Shown: positions 17,516 to 26,566 of the stretch, in pieces
Position numbering within the stretch: the first letter of the stretch is position 1
Layout of the letters: the number at the start of each line of letters is the position of its first letter
Origin: Burkholderia sp. USMB20
GTDB taxonomy: Bacteria > Pseudomonadota > Gammaproteobacteria > Burkholderiales > Burkholderiaceae
Direction of reading: 5' to 3'
DNA: 64,000 nucleotides
Assembly: GCF_000949135.2 (NCBI RefSeq)
Contig: NZ_JTAN02000001.1
Span: 476,001 to 540,000 of the forward strand
Translations under genes and position numbers: made by a program
Notes under the pieces: model-generated
The model's database searches: none
What the model was told of the DNA's origin: nothing
Seen by the model: the letters and a program-made list of their open reading frames with translations, nothing else

Positions 17516-18889
17516 ATGCTCGAAGACAGCGCCCGCCTGACCTCCCTCATTTGCGGCACCGAGCCGCTCAACCGGATCTGGTCGCCCCGCGCGACGATCC
17601 AGCGGATGCTAGACGTCGAGGCCGCGCTCACGCGCGCGCTCGCCGCGCAGCAGGTGATTCCCGCTACCGCGGTCGCGCCGATCGAACGCGCGTGCGACGC
17701 CGATCGGCTCGACGCCGAAGCGCTCGCGCACGGCGCGGCGCTCGGCGGCAATCTCGCGATCCCGCTCGTCAAGCAGCTCACCGCGCAAGTGAAGGCCGAC
17801 GACCCGGAGGCAGCGAAGTTCGTGCACTGGGGCGCGACGAGCCAGGACATCATCGATACCGCGACCGTGCTGCAGCTGCGCGACACGCTCGACGTGCTCG
17901 AGCCGCTGCTCGACGAAGCGTGCGCGTCGCTCGCGACGCTCGCGCGCACGCATCGTGCGACGCCGATGATCGGCCGCACGTGGCTGCAGCAGGCGCTGCC
18001 GATCACGCTCGGCCTCAAATTCGCGCAATGGCTCGACGCGCTGCTGCGCCATCGCGCGCGCTTCGCCGAATTGCGTGCGCGCGCACTGGTGCTGCAGTTC
18101 GGCGGCGCCGCCGGCACGCTGGCGAGCCTGCGCGAGCACGCGGCCGGCGTGAGCGCCGCGCTCGCGGCCGACCTGCGGCTCGCGCTGCCGGCCGTGCCGT
18201 GGCATACGCAGCGCGACCGCATCGCGGAAGCCGCGTCGTGCTTCGGGATGCTGACCGGCACGCTCGGCAAGATCGCGCGCGACGTGTCGCTGCAGATGCA
18301 GACCGAAGTCGGCGAGCTCGGCGAACCGGCGGCTGCCGGCAAGGGCGGCTCGTCAACAATGCCGCACAAGCGCAACCCGGTCGGCTGCGCGGCCGTGCTG
18401 ACTGCCGCGGTGCGCGCGCCGAACCTCGTCGCGACCGTGTTCGCGGGGATGGTGCAGGAGCACGAGCGCGCGCTCGGCGGCTGGCAGGCCGAATGGGATG
18501 CGCTGCCCGACCTCGCGCGTCTGACCGGCGGCGCGCTCGCGCAGATCGCGCAGATCGTCGCGGGCCTCGACGTGAACACCGAGCGCCTTGCCGCGAACCT
18601 CGAGCTGACGCACGGGCTGATCCTAGGCGAAGCCGTGATGCTCGCCCTTGGCGACCGGATCGGCCGGCTCGATGCGCATCATGTCGTCGAGCATGCGTCG
18701 AAGGAAGCCGTGCGCACCGGCGCGACGCTGTTCGACGTGCTCGCCGCCGATGCGACCGTATCGGCCCATCTGTCGCGCGACGCGCTCGCGCGGCTGCTCG
18801 ATCCCGCACATTACGTCGGCGAGGCGCAGGCCTGCGTCGACGCCGTGCTCGCGCTGCACGCGGGCACGACACAACCAGGAGAACACTGA
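17516..18889 (+). CDS. pcaB: 3-Carboxy-cis,cis-muconate cycloisomerase
   Basis: A 457-residue member of the fumarase/aspartase superfamily. The superfamily signature GSSTMPHKRNP is present at about residue 280, and the N-terminal HWGATSQDIIDTA carries the conserved catalytic region. It lactonises 3-carboxymuconate to 4-carboxymuconolactone. The stop overlaps the pcaD ATG by one base (TGATG), indicating coupled translation. Length is usual for the family. The pcaG/H genes whose product it uses are not in this window. Confidence 0.93.
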   Translation: MLEDSARLTSLICGTEPLNRIWSPRATIQRMLDVEAALTRALAAQQVIPATAVAPIERACDADRLDAEALAHGAALGGNLAIPLVKQLTAQVKADDPEAAKFVHWGATSQDIIDTATVLQLRDTLDVLEPLLDEACASLATLARTHRATPMIGRTWLQQALPITLGLKFAQWLDALLRHRARFAELRARALVLQFGGAAGTLASLREHAAGVSAALAADLRLALPAVPWHTQRDRIAEAASCFGMLTGTLGKIARDVSLQMQTEVGELGEPAAAGKGGSSTMPHKRNPVGCAAVLTAAVRAPNLVATVFAGMVQEHERALGGWQAEWDALPDLARLTGGALAQIAQIVAGLDVNTERLAANLELTHGLILGEAVMLALGDRIGRLDAHHVVEHASKEAVRTGATLFDVLAADATVSAHLSRDALARLLDPAHYVGEAQACVDAVLALHAGTTQPGEH

Positions 18890-19674
18890 TGCCTTTCGCC
18901 ACTGTCAACGGCGTGAAACTGCATTACCGGATCGACCGTGCCGCGCGCGACGACGCGCCGTGGCTCGTCTTCTCGAACTCGCTCGGCGCCGACCTGCAGA
19001 TGTGGGCGCCGCAGATCCGCCCGCTCACGCAGCACTTCAACATCCTGCGCTACGACACGCGCGGCCACGGCCATTCCGAAGCACCGGCCGGCTCGTACAC
19101 GGTCGACCAGCTCGCGGGCGACGTGATCGGCCTGCTCGACCACGTCGGCATCGAGCGCGCGCACTTCTGCGGGATCTCGATGGGCGGCCTGACCGGCGCC
19201 GCGCTCGCCGCGCGTTTCCCGTCGCGCATCGTGCGCGCCGTGCTGTCGAACACCGCCGCGAAGATCGGCTCGCCGGAAGTGTGGGCGCCGCGTGCGCAGA
19301 AGGCGCGTGCCGAAGGGATGGCCACGCTGGCCGACGCCGTGCTGCCGCGCTGGTTCACCGACGCATTCGTCGAACGCGAGCCGCGCCTGTTCGACGCGAT
19401 CCGCGACACCTTCGTGCATACCGACAAGGACGGTTACGCCGCGAACTGCGACGCGCTGAACGCGGCCGACCTGCGCGAGGAAGTGAAGGGCATCGCGCTG
19501 CCGGTGCTCGTCGTGACCGGTGCGAAGGACATGTCGACGCCGCCCGACCAGGGCCGTGCGCTGGCTGCTGCAATTCCGGGCGCGCGTCACGTCGAATTCG
19601 ACGCCGCGCACATTTCGAACATCGAGTGCACCGACGGCTTCAACCGCGCGCTGCTCGACTTCCTGACCGCGTGA
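18889..19674 (+). CDS. pcaD: 3-Oxoadipate enol-lactonase
   Basis: A 261-residue alpha/beta hydrolase. The nucleophile is S97 in GISMGG; the acid and His of the triad lie in VTGAKDMSTPPD and FDAAHISNIE. It hydrolyses 3-oxoadipate enol-lactone to 3-oxoadipate. It overlaps pcaB by one base and precedes pcaC by 10 bp. This is the stand-alone form, not the PcaL fusion of PcaD with PcaC found in some actinobacteria. Confidence 0.93.
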   Translation: MPFATVNGVKLHYRIDRAARDDAPWLVFSNSLGADLQMWAPQIRPLTQHFNILRYDTRGHGHSEAPAGSYTVDQLAGDVIGLLDHVGIERAHFCGISMGGLTGAALAARFPSRIVRAVLSNTAAKIGSPEVWAPRAQKARAEGMATLADAVLPRWFTDAFVEREPRLFDAIRDTFVHTDKDGYAANCDALNAADLREEVKGIALPVLVVTGAKDMSTPPDQGRALAAAIPGARHVEFDAAHISNIECTDGFNRALLDFLTA

Positions 19675-19684
19675 GGCACCGACG

Positions 19685-20071
19685 ATGGACGACCAGCAAC
19701 GTTATGAAGCAGGGATGAAGGTGCGTCGCGCGGTGCTCGGCGACGCGCACGTCGACCGTTCGATCGAGAACCGCACCGAAGTGACCGACGAATTCCAGAA
19801 CCTGATCACGCGCTATGCGTGGGGCGAGATCTGGACGCGAGACGGCCTGCCGCGCCATACGCGCAGCCTGCTGACCATCGCGATGATGGTCGCGCTGAAC
19901 CGCGGCGAGGAACTCGCGCTGCACCTGCGCGCCGCGCGCAACAACGGCGTGACGCGCGACGAGATCAAGGAAGTGCTGCTGCAGACCGCGATCTACTGCG
20001 GCGTGCCGGCCGCGAATTCCGCGTTCCATCTCGCGGACAAGATCTTCAAGGAACAGGATGCGGCCGCCTAG
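19685..20071 (+). CDS. pcaC: 4-Carboxymuconolactone decarboxylase
   Basis: A 128-residue all-helical protein of the CMD family, closely matching PcaC length. LTIAMMVALNRGEELALHLRAARNNG is the conserved helix region, and the terminal segment carries the YCGVPAANSAFH motif. It decarboxylates 4-carboxymuconolactone to the enol-lactone used by PcaD. It is the last enzyme gene of the cluster; the transporter follows after about 160 bp. Confidence 0.93.
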   Translation: MDDQQRYEAGMKVRRAVLGDAHVDRSIENRTEVTDEFQNLITRYAWGEIWTRDGLPRHTRSLLTIAMMVALNRGEELALHLRAARNNGVTRDEIKEVLLQTAIYCGVPAANSAFHLADKIFKEQDAAA

Positions 20072-20234
20072 GCGCAGCTGAACAACACGGCCGGCTCGCG
20101 CCGGACGTGACCCGATCGCGACGCCTGCCGCTGCCGGCCGGTGTCGACGATGCATGACGCGCCGGCGACGAATCGGCGCGCGTACAAGGAAAGGCGCGGC
20201 CATCAAGCTGCGTTGTTTACATAGGAGACACGCG

Positions 20235-21593
20235 ATGAATCGCACACCCGTGGTCGATGTCCAGACCTTCATCAACGAGCAGCCGTTCGGCGGCTTCCAG
20301 TGGCTCGTGTTCCTGATGTGTTTCGTGATCGTGCTGCTCGACGGCTTCGATACGGCCGCGATCGGCTTCATCGCACCTTCGCTGCTGGGCGAATGGAACC
20401 TCACCAAACCCGATCTCGCACCCGTGCTGAGCGCTGCGTTGTTCGGCCTCGCGTGCGGCGCGCTCGTGTCGGGCCCGCTGTCCGACCGCCTCGGGCGCCG
20501 CTCGCTGCTGCTCGGCTCGGTGTTCCTGTTCGGCGTCGCGTGCTTCGTGTCCGCGTTCTCGAACACCATCGGACACCTGACGATCCTGCGTTTCATTACT
20601 GGCGTCGGGTTGGGCGCCGCGATGCCGAACGCGGTCACGATGATGGGCGAGTTCTGCCCGGACAAGCGCCGCGCGACCGTGATCAACCTGATGTTCTGCG
20701 GCTTCCCGCTCGGCGCCGCGTTCGGCGGCTTTCTCGCCGCGTGGATGATCCCGCATTTCGGCTGGCGCAGCGTGCTGATGCTCGGCGGCGTGACGCCGCT
20801 GCTGCTCGGCGTGCTGTTGCTGCTGAAGATGCCGGAATCGGTGCGCTTCATGGTCGCGCAAGGTCAGGGCGTCGACCGGATCCGCGCGACGCTCGCACGG
20901 ATCTCGCGCGACGCGCTGAACGCCGGCTCGTTCGCGATGACCGAAGCCGCGCCGCAGACGGGCGGCAAGGGGATCGGCGTCGTGGTGTCGCGCTCGTACA
21001 TCGTCGGCTCGGTGATGCTGTGGATCGCGTATTTCATGGGCCTCGTGATCTTCTACGCGTCGATCAACTGGATGCCGATTCTGCTGAAGGATGCCGGTCT
21101 GACGCCGAAGAGCGCGACGCTGATCTCCGCGCTGTTCCCGCTCGGCGGCGTCGGCGCGGTGCTGTGCGGCGTGCTGATGGACCGTTTCAACGCGAACCGT
21201 GTGATTGCCGTGTGTTACGCGCTGACCGCGATCAGCGTGTATGCGATCGGGCAGGCGGCAGGCAATGTGGGGATGCTCGTGCTGGTCGTGTTCATCGCCG
21301 GCGTGCTGATGAACACCGCGCAATCGTCGATGCCGGCGCTTGCCGCCGCGTTCTATCCGACCGAAGGGCGCGGTACGGGCGTGGCATGGATGCTGGGCGT
21401 CGGCCGCTTCGGCGGGATCGCCGGGTCGTTCCTCGTCGCCGAACTGACGCGCCGGCACTTCTCGTTCGCGGGCGTGTTCGCGACGATCGCGGTCGCGGGC
21501 TTGCTTGCGTGCCTCGCGTTGCTGATCAAGCAGGCGGCGCGGCCGCACGGCGTCGCGCAGCCGTCCGGCAAGATCGAGTCGCTCGGGCATTGA
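20235..21593 (+). CDS. pcaK: MFS aromatic acid transporter, PcaK type
   Basis: A 452-residue major facilitator protein of the aromatic acid:H+ symporter group with about 12 membrane segments. The first segment ends in the group hallmark DGFDTAAIGFIAP, and the loop motif GPLSDRLGRRSLLL is present. It probably imports 4-hydroxybenzoate or protocatechuate, given its place after pobA-pcaIJBDC. The ATG at 20235 follows AGGAG; a longer frame upstream lacks transporter sequence. A GC-rich hairpin follows its stop. Confidence 0.88.
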   Translation: MNRTPVVDVQTFINEQPFGGFQWLVFLMCFVIVLLDGFDTAAIGFIAPSLLGEWNLTKPDLAPVLSAALFGLACGALVSGPLSDRLGRRSLLLGSVFLFGVACFVSAFSNTIGHLTILRFITGVGLGAAMPNAVTMMGEFCPDKRRATVINLMFCGFPLGAAFGGFLAAWMIPHFGWRSVLMLGGVTPLLLGVLLLLKMPESVRFMVAQGQGVDRIRATLARISRDALNAGSFAMTEAAPQTGGKGIGVVVSRSYIVGSVMLWIAYFMGLVIFYASINWMPILLKDAGLTPKSATLISALFPLGGVGAVLCGVLMDRFNANRVIAVCYALTAISVYAIGQAAGNVGMLVLVVFIAGVLMNTAQSSMPALAAAFYPTEGRGTGVAWMLGVGRFGGIAGSFLVAELTRRHFSFAGVFATIAVAGLLACLALLIKQAARPHGVAQPSGKIESLGH

Positions 21594-21599
21594 GCGGAT

Positions 21600-21628
21600 G
21601 CGGGGCCGGGGCGATGCGCCGGCCCCGC
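21600..21628 (+). terminator. Hairpin after the pca transporter gene
   Basis: A perfect 10-bp stem (GCGGGGCCGG with CCGGCCCCGC) around a 9-base loop lies 7 bp after the stop. It has no T-run. It likely ends the pca cluster. Confidence 0.5.
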
Positions 21629-21692
21629 GTGTGATCGGGATGCTGCGGTGGGTCGCAAGACGGCTCACACGCAACGACAGACCGGGCCGCTT

Positions 21693-21881
21693 TGAACTGC
21701 ACCCCAAAAGTTGGACTAGATCCAATCTTTGGGGTGTTTTTCATGACGAAGTACGACGAACGTTTCCGGCATCGAGTGGTTCAGGATCAAGCTCAAATTA
21801 AATGGGCTGAGTCCCGTGCAATACAGAACTCAGCCCTCGGCCGCCTAGGCTTCAACCGTCCAACTTCGTGGGGTCAGTTCA
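21693..21881 (+). mobile_element. Internally deleted IS3-family element (189 bp) with both ends
   Basis: Both ends are kept: 24-bp imperfect inverted repeats (left from TGAACTGCACCCC, right ending GGGGTCAGTTCA) and a flanking 3-bp direct repeat, CTT at 21690-21692 and 21882-21884, consistent with a target-site duplication. Inside, the first codons of an IS3-type OrfA (MTKYDERFRHRVVQD from 21743) run straight into the last 20 or so codons of an OrfB (RIKLKLNGLSPVQYRTQ, stop at about 21846) in another frame. Almost all of the transposase is missing, so it cannot move by itself. Confidence 0.85.
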
Positions 21882-21917
21882 CTTCGGCGGCCCGTCGTCA
21901 TTCCGGCCGCCGCGCCG

Positions 21918-22166
21918 CTACTCCTCCGCGTCGTGTTCCTTGACGAAGTTGCGCAGATACGCGCGCAGCGCGGCCTCCTGGCTGCGATGATCGGCAAGGT
22001 TCGCGGCGCCCAGCGCTTCCTCGTCGCCGAATAGCGTGGGCGGCGCGCAGTACGTACCCACTTCGATGTTTTCGCGCAGCACGCGGATCTCGTGCGTGAG
22101 CGGGTGGTATTCGGCGATCCAGTGCATGCCTTCGATGTGCTCGCCAGTCTTCAGCATTGGCTTCAT
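21918..22166 (-). CDS. Small uncharacterised protein
   Basis: An 82-residue acidic protein, complete and with good coding character. It has a beta-rich start (HWIAEYHPLTHEIRVLRENI) and a helical, acidic end (RSQEAALRAYLRNFVKEHDAEE). The ATG at 22166 is chosen because GGAGG lies 8 bases upstream; a longer start at 22241 has no site. I do not recognise the family. It lies between the deleted IS and a LysE-type exporter gene, on the same strand as the exporter but 108 bp downstream of it. Confidence 0.6.
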   Translation of the reverse strand: MKPMLKTGEHIEGMHWIAEYHPLTHEIRVLRENIEVGTYCAPPTLFGDEEALGAANLADHRSQEAALRAYLRNFVKEHDAEE

Positions 22167-22274
22167 CGGCCACCTCCATGCAGATGCGGCGCAACCGCCG
22201 TAGCGATTGCGCGCGCCCGTACCAAAAGGGTACGCCTGCACGGCGTGAAGCTCAACGGGTGTGCTGGTGAGTGC

Positions 22275-22892
22275 TTACTGCGGCAGCAGATGCGCGACGA
22301 GCGGATATAGCGACAGGATCAGCAGCACGGCCATCGTCACATTGAAGATGCGCAGTGCGCGGCGGTTCGACAGGAAGCGGCGCAGGCCCTGGCCGAACGC
22401 GGCCCACAGGCTGATGCACGGAAAGCCGATCAGGATGAACACGACGGCCATCCACGCGGCGTTCATCCCGTAGTCGGCGGACAGGCGGATCGTCGTCGCG
22501 GCGGTCAGCACCATCATCCACGCCTTCGGATTGACCCACTGGAACGCGGCGGCTTCGAGGAACGTCATCGGCCGCGGCTTGGCGCCTTGCGCCTTCACTT
22601 CTCCTGACGTGCCGATGCGCCATGCGAGATACAGCAGGTACGCGACGCTCGCGACTTCGAGGATCGTGTACAGGACCGGCACGCGGCGGAATGCTTCGCC
22701 GAGGCCGAAGCCGACGCACAGCATCAGGATCGCGACGCCGATGCTGATGCCGAACAGGTGCGGCATCGTGCGGCGGAAACCGAAATTGACGCCGGACGCG
22801 AGCAGCATCGTGTTGTTCGGGCCGGGCGTGATCGACGTGACGAGCGCGAACAGCATGCCGGCGGGCAATGCGCTGAGGGTGAGGAAGTCCAT
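22275..22892 (-). CDS. LysE/RhtB-family amino acid exporter
   Basis: A 205-residue inner-membrane transporter with about six hydrophobic segments. The family motif SITPGPNNTMLLASGVNFG lies near the N-terminus and FQWVNPKAWMMVLTA in the middle. RhtB-group members export threonine, homoserine or related amino acids; the substrate here is unknown. The ATG at 22892 follows GGAGA. No regulator is adjacent: upstream lies IS debris, so the promoter region may have been disturbed. Confidence 0.88.
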   Translation of the reverse strand: MDFLTLSALPAGMLFALVTSITPGPNNTMLLASGVNFGFRRTMPHLFGISIGVAILMLCVGFGLGEAFRRVPVLYTILEVASVAYLLYLAWRIGTSGEVKAQGAKPRPMTFLEAAAFQWVNPKAWMMVLTAATTIRLSADYGMNAAWMAVVFILIGFPCISLWAAFGQGLRRFLSNRRALRIFNVTMAVLLILSLYPLVAHLLPQ

Positions 22893-22979
22893 CGCGGATT
22901 CTCCATTCGTGTTCGGGACTGGGATGGAGTCAGTGTAGCGACGGTATTCTGTACAGTACCGGTACAGTTTGCCTGGTGG

Positions 22980-23528
22980 TTGCCGGTACGGGAGAGGGTG
23001 TGCGCGGGTATTTGTGCCACGCGCCACTTCACGGACTTGCTCCTCATTTCATCGCGCTTGTCTACGCCGATGTAGTCCGCGTCCCCGAACGCTTCTTGCT
23101 CGTGACCGTGCAGCAGCGCGTGCGCTTGCGAAACATCCGACACGTTGGCGGACGTGCCGACCACACTGTGGACAGCCCCGAAACCGCATCGACGCCGATG
23201 TGCGCCTTCATGCCGAAGTGCCACTCGTTGCCTTTCTTCGTCTGATGCATGTCCGGATCGCGACGCTTCTCGGCGTTCTTGGTCGACGGCGGCGCTTCGA
23301 TGATCGTCGCATCGACCAGCGTGCCTTCCTTCATCATCAGCCCGCGTTCGCACAGCGAGATGCCAATTTCGTTGAACAGCTTGCGCGTCAGGTCATGTGC
23401 GAGAAGCAGGCGCCGGAACTTCAGCAGCGTGGTCGCATCCGGCACGTTCTCGACGGCCAGATCAATCCCGGCAAACGCCCGCATCGCAATGCTGTCATAT
23501 AGCGCATCCTCCAGCCCTTCGTCCGACA
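22980..23528 (-). pseudogene. IS5-family transposase remnant, frameshifted and truncated
   Basis: On the minus strand the reading [18 protein letters not shown], then [18 protein letters not shown] and [17 protein letters not shown], is a clear IS5-type DDE transposase, continuing through [18 protein letters not shown] missing G near 23176 shifts the frame; the next frame then carries [20 protein letters not shown] and [11 protein letters not shown] before homology fades near 22980. The N-terminus beyond 23528 and the C-terminus are absent. No terminal repeats were found. Ends are approximate. Confidence 0.85.
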
Positions 23529-23566
23529 GGCTGAGCGAGGATGATAAGCCGGAGCCGTTCGACTAC

Positions 23567-23800
23567 ATGTTTGTCGTTCGACTTTGCGCTCTCATCGCAA
23601 ATCATCCGCAATGCCAAATCAAAGTGCCGACACAAGCTGCAGCTTTCCGTCGTCGCTATGGTGAGTCCGGCTTAAGCGGCAGAGCAGTGGGAACGCGGTA
23701 TGTCATCGCGCCATACTCAAAGAACGCCTCGCCACATGGCATGGTTGGACTGACTCTCCCGCAGCCAACGAAGTTATCTGATAAGGATAACGACTCTTGA
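23567..23800 (+). CDS. Orphan reading frame in lower-GC DNA, possibly a gene fragment
   Basis: A 77-codon open frame starting MFVVRLCALIANHPQCQIKV, whose composition is protein-like rather than the Arg/Ala-rich pattern of shadow frames. The open frame extends upstream to the edge of the IS5 remnant, so it may be the 3' part of a gene cut by that element. Codon use (AAT, TTA, GAT, TCT, CAA) differs from the neighbours, pointing to foreign origin. I do not recognise the product. Confidence 0.3.
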   Translation: MFVVRLCALIANHPQCQIKVPTQAAAFRRRYGESGLSGRAVGTRYVIAPYSKNASPHGMVGLTLPQPTKLSDKDNDS

Positions 23801-24319
23801 GGAAGACACGTGGCATGCACTTATCAACTTGATATAACTATTTCGTCTTCTTCATCGCTTCATTCTCCCGCCGCCTCTTCACCAACTTACAGAGTCTTTG
23901 CGTGGCTTTCACGAGTCGGGCGACACGAAAATCGATAGTCATGCTCACATCCCCATATCGGAAACATTTCAATTAGATTTCAGACGATTCGATCATGCGT
24001 CATTGTTCCGCATTTCAGGCCGCCGATGCCCCATCGTCGGCCGGCCAGCCGAAATACCGGCAGCAACCTACCCCTGCTCCCTTTCAAATTTCCGCAAACG
24101 TCTGCGTATTGACCTATCTTTAATGGGATGAAAAAAGCATGGCTCAATGCGTAAAAAATTCGATTGCGATCAGGCGCGCCGCATGACAGCATGCGGGGCG
24201 TCGGCAATCGGGCACCCATCCGGAACGATTCGATCGATCGCGCCGACCCGCGACCGAATCGTTTTCTCTGCACTTCGCGCCGCCGGATCCAGACGACCCA
24301 AGCCCTACGGGAGATAGAC
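23801..24319. other. AT-richer geneless stretch
   Basis: About 520 bp, noticeably AT-richer than the window average to about 24160. A 34-codon minus-strand frame (23942 down to 23838, MTIDFRVARLVKATQRLCKL and a Lys/Arg-rich tail) is open but too short to support as a gene. The last 100 bp must hold the chemoreceptor promoter. No repeats were recognised. Confidence 0.35.
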
Positions 24320-25240
24320 ATGGCCACTGCGACGACGCCCCGCGCCGGCACGCCCCCTTTGCCCGCCCTGCTGCGCGGCGGACGCTTCACGCTCGGCAAG
24401 CGCATCGTGCTCAGCTTCGGCGCGATCTTCGTGCTGATGCTGCTCATGGCCGCGATTTCATACACCCGATTGACGGCGATCGACGCCGCTGCCGACAGCC
24501 TCCAGCGGGATTCGGTGCCGGGCCTGTACCTGTCGACGTCGCTGCGCGCCGCGACCAATCAAAGCTATACGATGGTCGAACGCGCGATCTTCAGCGACGG
24601 CGATTCGGACGGCACGAAGCGCGATCTCGATCGGATTCCGGAAGCGCTGCGGCGTTTCGATCAGGCGTCGACGCAATACGAGGCGACGCTGTTCCGCGAC
24701 GACGACAAGGCGCGCTTCGCCGCGCTCCGGGCCGCATATGACCAGTACCTGCCGCTGTTGAACGACGCAGCGCATGCGGCGGCGAGCGACCGCGCGGCTG
24801 CGCAGGCCAACTTCGTGCACGTGACGACGGCGTGGGAGAACTTAGTCCGTGTCGCGGACGCGCTGGTCGACGAAAACCGCGGCCAGGCCGACGATTCGGC
24901 ACGGCAGATCCGCACGTCGGTCAACACGGCGGAAGCGACGCTCGCGACCGCGCTGAGCGTCGTGCTGCTGGTCGCGCTCGCGACCGGCTATGCGCTGTTC
25001 CGCGCGATCACGGGGCCGATGGCGCGGCTCGTCGAGGTGCACGACGCAATGCGCACCGGCAACCTCGCGCAGCGGCTCGACCTGCGCCGCAGCGACGAAT
25101 TCGGCACGCTGCAGGACGGCTTCAACCGGATGGCCGAACAGCTCGCGAGCCTCGTGTCGCAGGCGCAGCAGTCGTCGCTGCAGGTGACGACGTCGGTCGC
25201 CGAAATCGCGGCGACGTCGCGCGAGCAGCAGGCGACCGCG
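24320..25240 (+). pseudogene. Methyl-accepting chemotaxis protein, 3' end lost
   Basis: About 307 residues of a chemoreceptor: a cytoplasmic start, a first membrane segment at about residues 29-48, a helical periplasmic ligand domain of the four-helix-bundle kind, a second membrane segment near residues 205-225, a HAMP domain (ITGPMARLVEVHDAMRTGNL, RSDEFGTLQDGFNRMAEQL) and the start of the first methylation helix (EIAATSREQQATA). There the sequence changes abruptly to the antisense of potG, and the frame runs on without meaning to 25435. The whole signalling hairpin that contacts CheA/CheW is missing, so it should not signal. GGGAGAT precedes the start. Confidence 0.88.
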
Positions 25241-25433
25241 GGGTCGACTTGCCGCAGCCGGAGCTGCCGAGCAGCGCGAACAGCTCGTTCTTCGCGATCG
25301 TCAGGTTCACGTTGTCGACGACCGTGCTGTCGCCGAACTTCTTCACGACGTTTTCGATGCGCACGAAGGCGTCGTGCGCGGGCCGGATGCGTTGACCGAT
25401 GGCGGCCGGCCGGGCGGATACGAAATGGTCCAT
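25241..25433 (-). pseudogene. potG: Polyamine ABC transporter ATPase (PotG type), only the first 64 codons
   Basis: The first 64 residues of an ABC ATPase, from the start at 25433 through FVRIENVVKKFGDSTVVDNVNL to the Walker A motif GSSGCGKST, where homology stops at the junction with the chemoreceptor. The remaining 300 or so residues, including Walker B and signature motif, are gone, as are the expected potH and potI permease genes. The fragment begins 11 bp after the potF stop, so it was the second gene of a pot operon. Confidence 0.88.
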
Positions 25434-25444
25434 GATCGTCGCCC

Positions 25445-26566
25445 TCAACCGCCCGACTTCAGTTGCAGCCACAGGCGGTTCTGCATCCGCGCGATGTCGG
25501 CGCTGCGCGGCATCGCGAGCGACGTCTTCGCGATCGCGGCGTCCGACAGGTAGATGCCCGAATCCTGTGCGATCGCAGGCGTCACGAACGCTTTCGCGGC
25601 CTTGTTCGCGCTCGGATAGAAGATCTCGTTCGTGATCGCCGCGTTGGTCTTCGGCTCCTCGATGTAGTTGATCCACTTCAGCGCGGCTTCGGGGTGCGGC
25701 GCATCCTTCGGGATCGCCATCACGTCGAACCACAGCAGCCCGCCTTCCTTCGGAATCACGTAGCGAATTTCGTACGAGCGCTTCGCGTCGAGCGTGCGTC
25801 GCCGCGCGATGCTGACGTCGCCCGACCAGCCGAGCACGACGCACACGTCGTTGTTCGCGAGGTCGTCCGCGTAGCCGGCCGAGCTGAACTGCGTGACATA
25901 CGGCCGGATCTTCCTCAGCACGTCGTAGGCGGCCTGATAGTCGGCCGGGTTCTTGCTGTTCGCATCCTTGCCCATGTACTGCAGCGCGGCCGCGAACACG
26001 GCGTCCGGCGCATCGAGCAACGAGATGCCGCAGCCCTTCAGCTTCGCCGCGTTCGCCGGGTCGAACAGCAGCGCCCAGCCGTCGGTCGGCGCGGCGTCGC
26101 CGAGCCGCTTTTTCACGGCTTCCACGTTGTAACCAATGCCCGTCGTGCCCCACGCCCACGGCACGCCGTACTGGTTGCCCGGATCGACCTTCGCGATCAT
26201 CTTCATCAGCACCGGGTCGAGGTTCGCGAGATTCGGCAGCTTCGACTTGTCGAGCTTCTGGTACACGCCGGCCTGGATCTGCTGCGCGAGATAGTTCGAC
26301 GTCGGCACGACGATGTCGTAGCCCGAGCTGCCCGCGAGCAGCTTGGTCTGCAGCGTATCGTCGCTGTCGTAGCTGTCGTAGCGGACCTTGATGCCGCTCT
26401 GCTTCTCGAAGTTCGGCACGGTGTCCTTCGCGACGTACTCCGACCAGTTGTACACGTTCAGGTTGGTATCGCCCGCTCGGGCGGACAGGCTGGTCGCGAC
26501 GGCTAGCCCTACCGACGTGACGAGCGCGGCACGCAGGGCCGCGCGACGACGGATACGGATACGCAT
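25445..26566 (-). CDS. potF: Putrescine/spermidine-binding protein of a polyamine ABC transporter
   Basis: A 373-residue periplasmic binding protein. An Arg-rich start and hydrophobic core form a signal peptide with likely cleavage after ARA at about residue 31. The mature start NLNVYNWSEYVAKD is the PotF/PotD signature, and LVWTPWAW-like and YNVEAVKKRLG segments follow. It would deliver putrescine to a PotGHI importer, but the ATPase gene downstream is truncated and the permeases are missing. It is therefore probably an orphan unless another transporter accepts it. Confidence 0.92.
   Translation of the reverse strand: MRIRIRRRAALRAALVTSVGLAVATSLSARAGDTNLNVYNWSEYVAKDTVPNFEKQSGIKVRYDSYDSDDTLQTKLLAGSSGYDIVVPTSNYLAQQIQAGVYQKLDKSKLPNLANLDPVLMKMIAKVDPGNQYGVPWAWGTTGIGYNVEAVKKRLGDAAPTDGWALLFDPANAAKLKGCGISLLDAPDAVFAAALQYMGKDANSKNPADYQAAYDVLRKIRPYVTQFSSAGYADDLANNDVCVVLGWSGDVSIARRRTLDAKRSYEIRYVIPKEGGLLWFDVMAIPKDAPHPEAALKWINYIEEPKTNAAITNEIFYPSANKAAKAFVTPAIAQDSGIYLSDAAIAKTSLAMPRSADIARMQNRLWLQLKSGG

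Noticed and set aside
25236-25252. GTCGAC restriction-like site at the mcp/potG junction as a cloning artefact
   Set aside because: The same bases are the ordinary Lys-Ser-Thr codons of the potG Walker A motif, and GTCGAC is very common in this DNA, so the site itself is no evidence.
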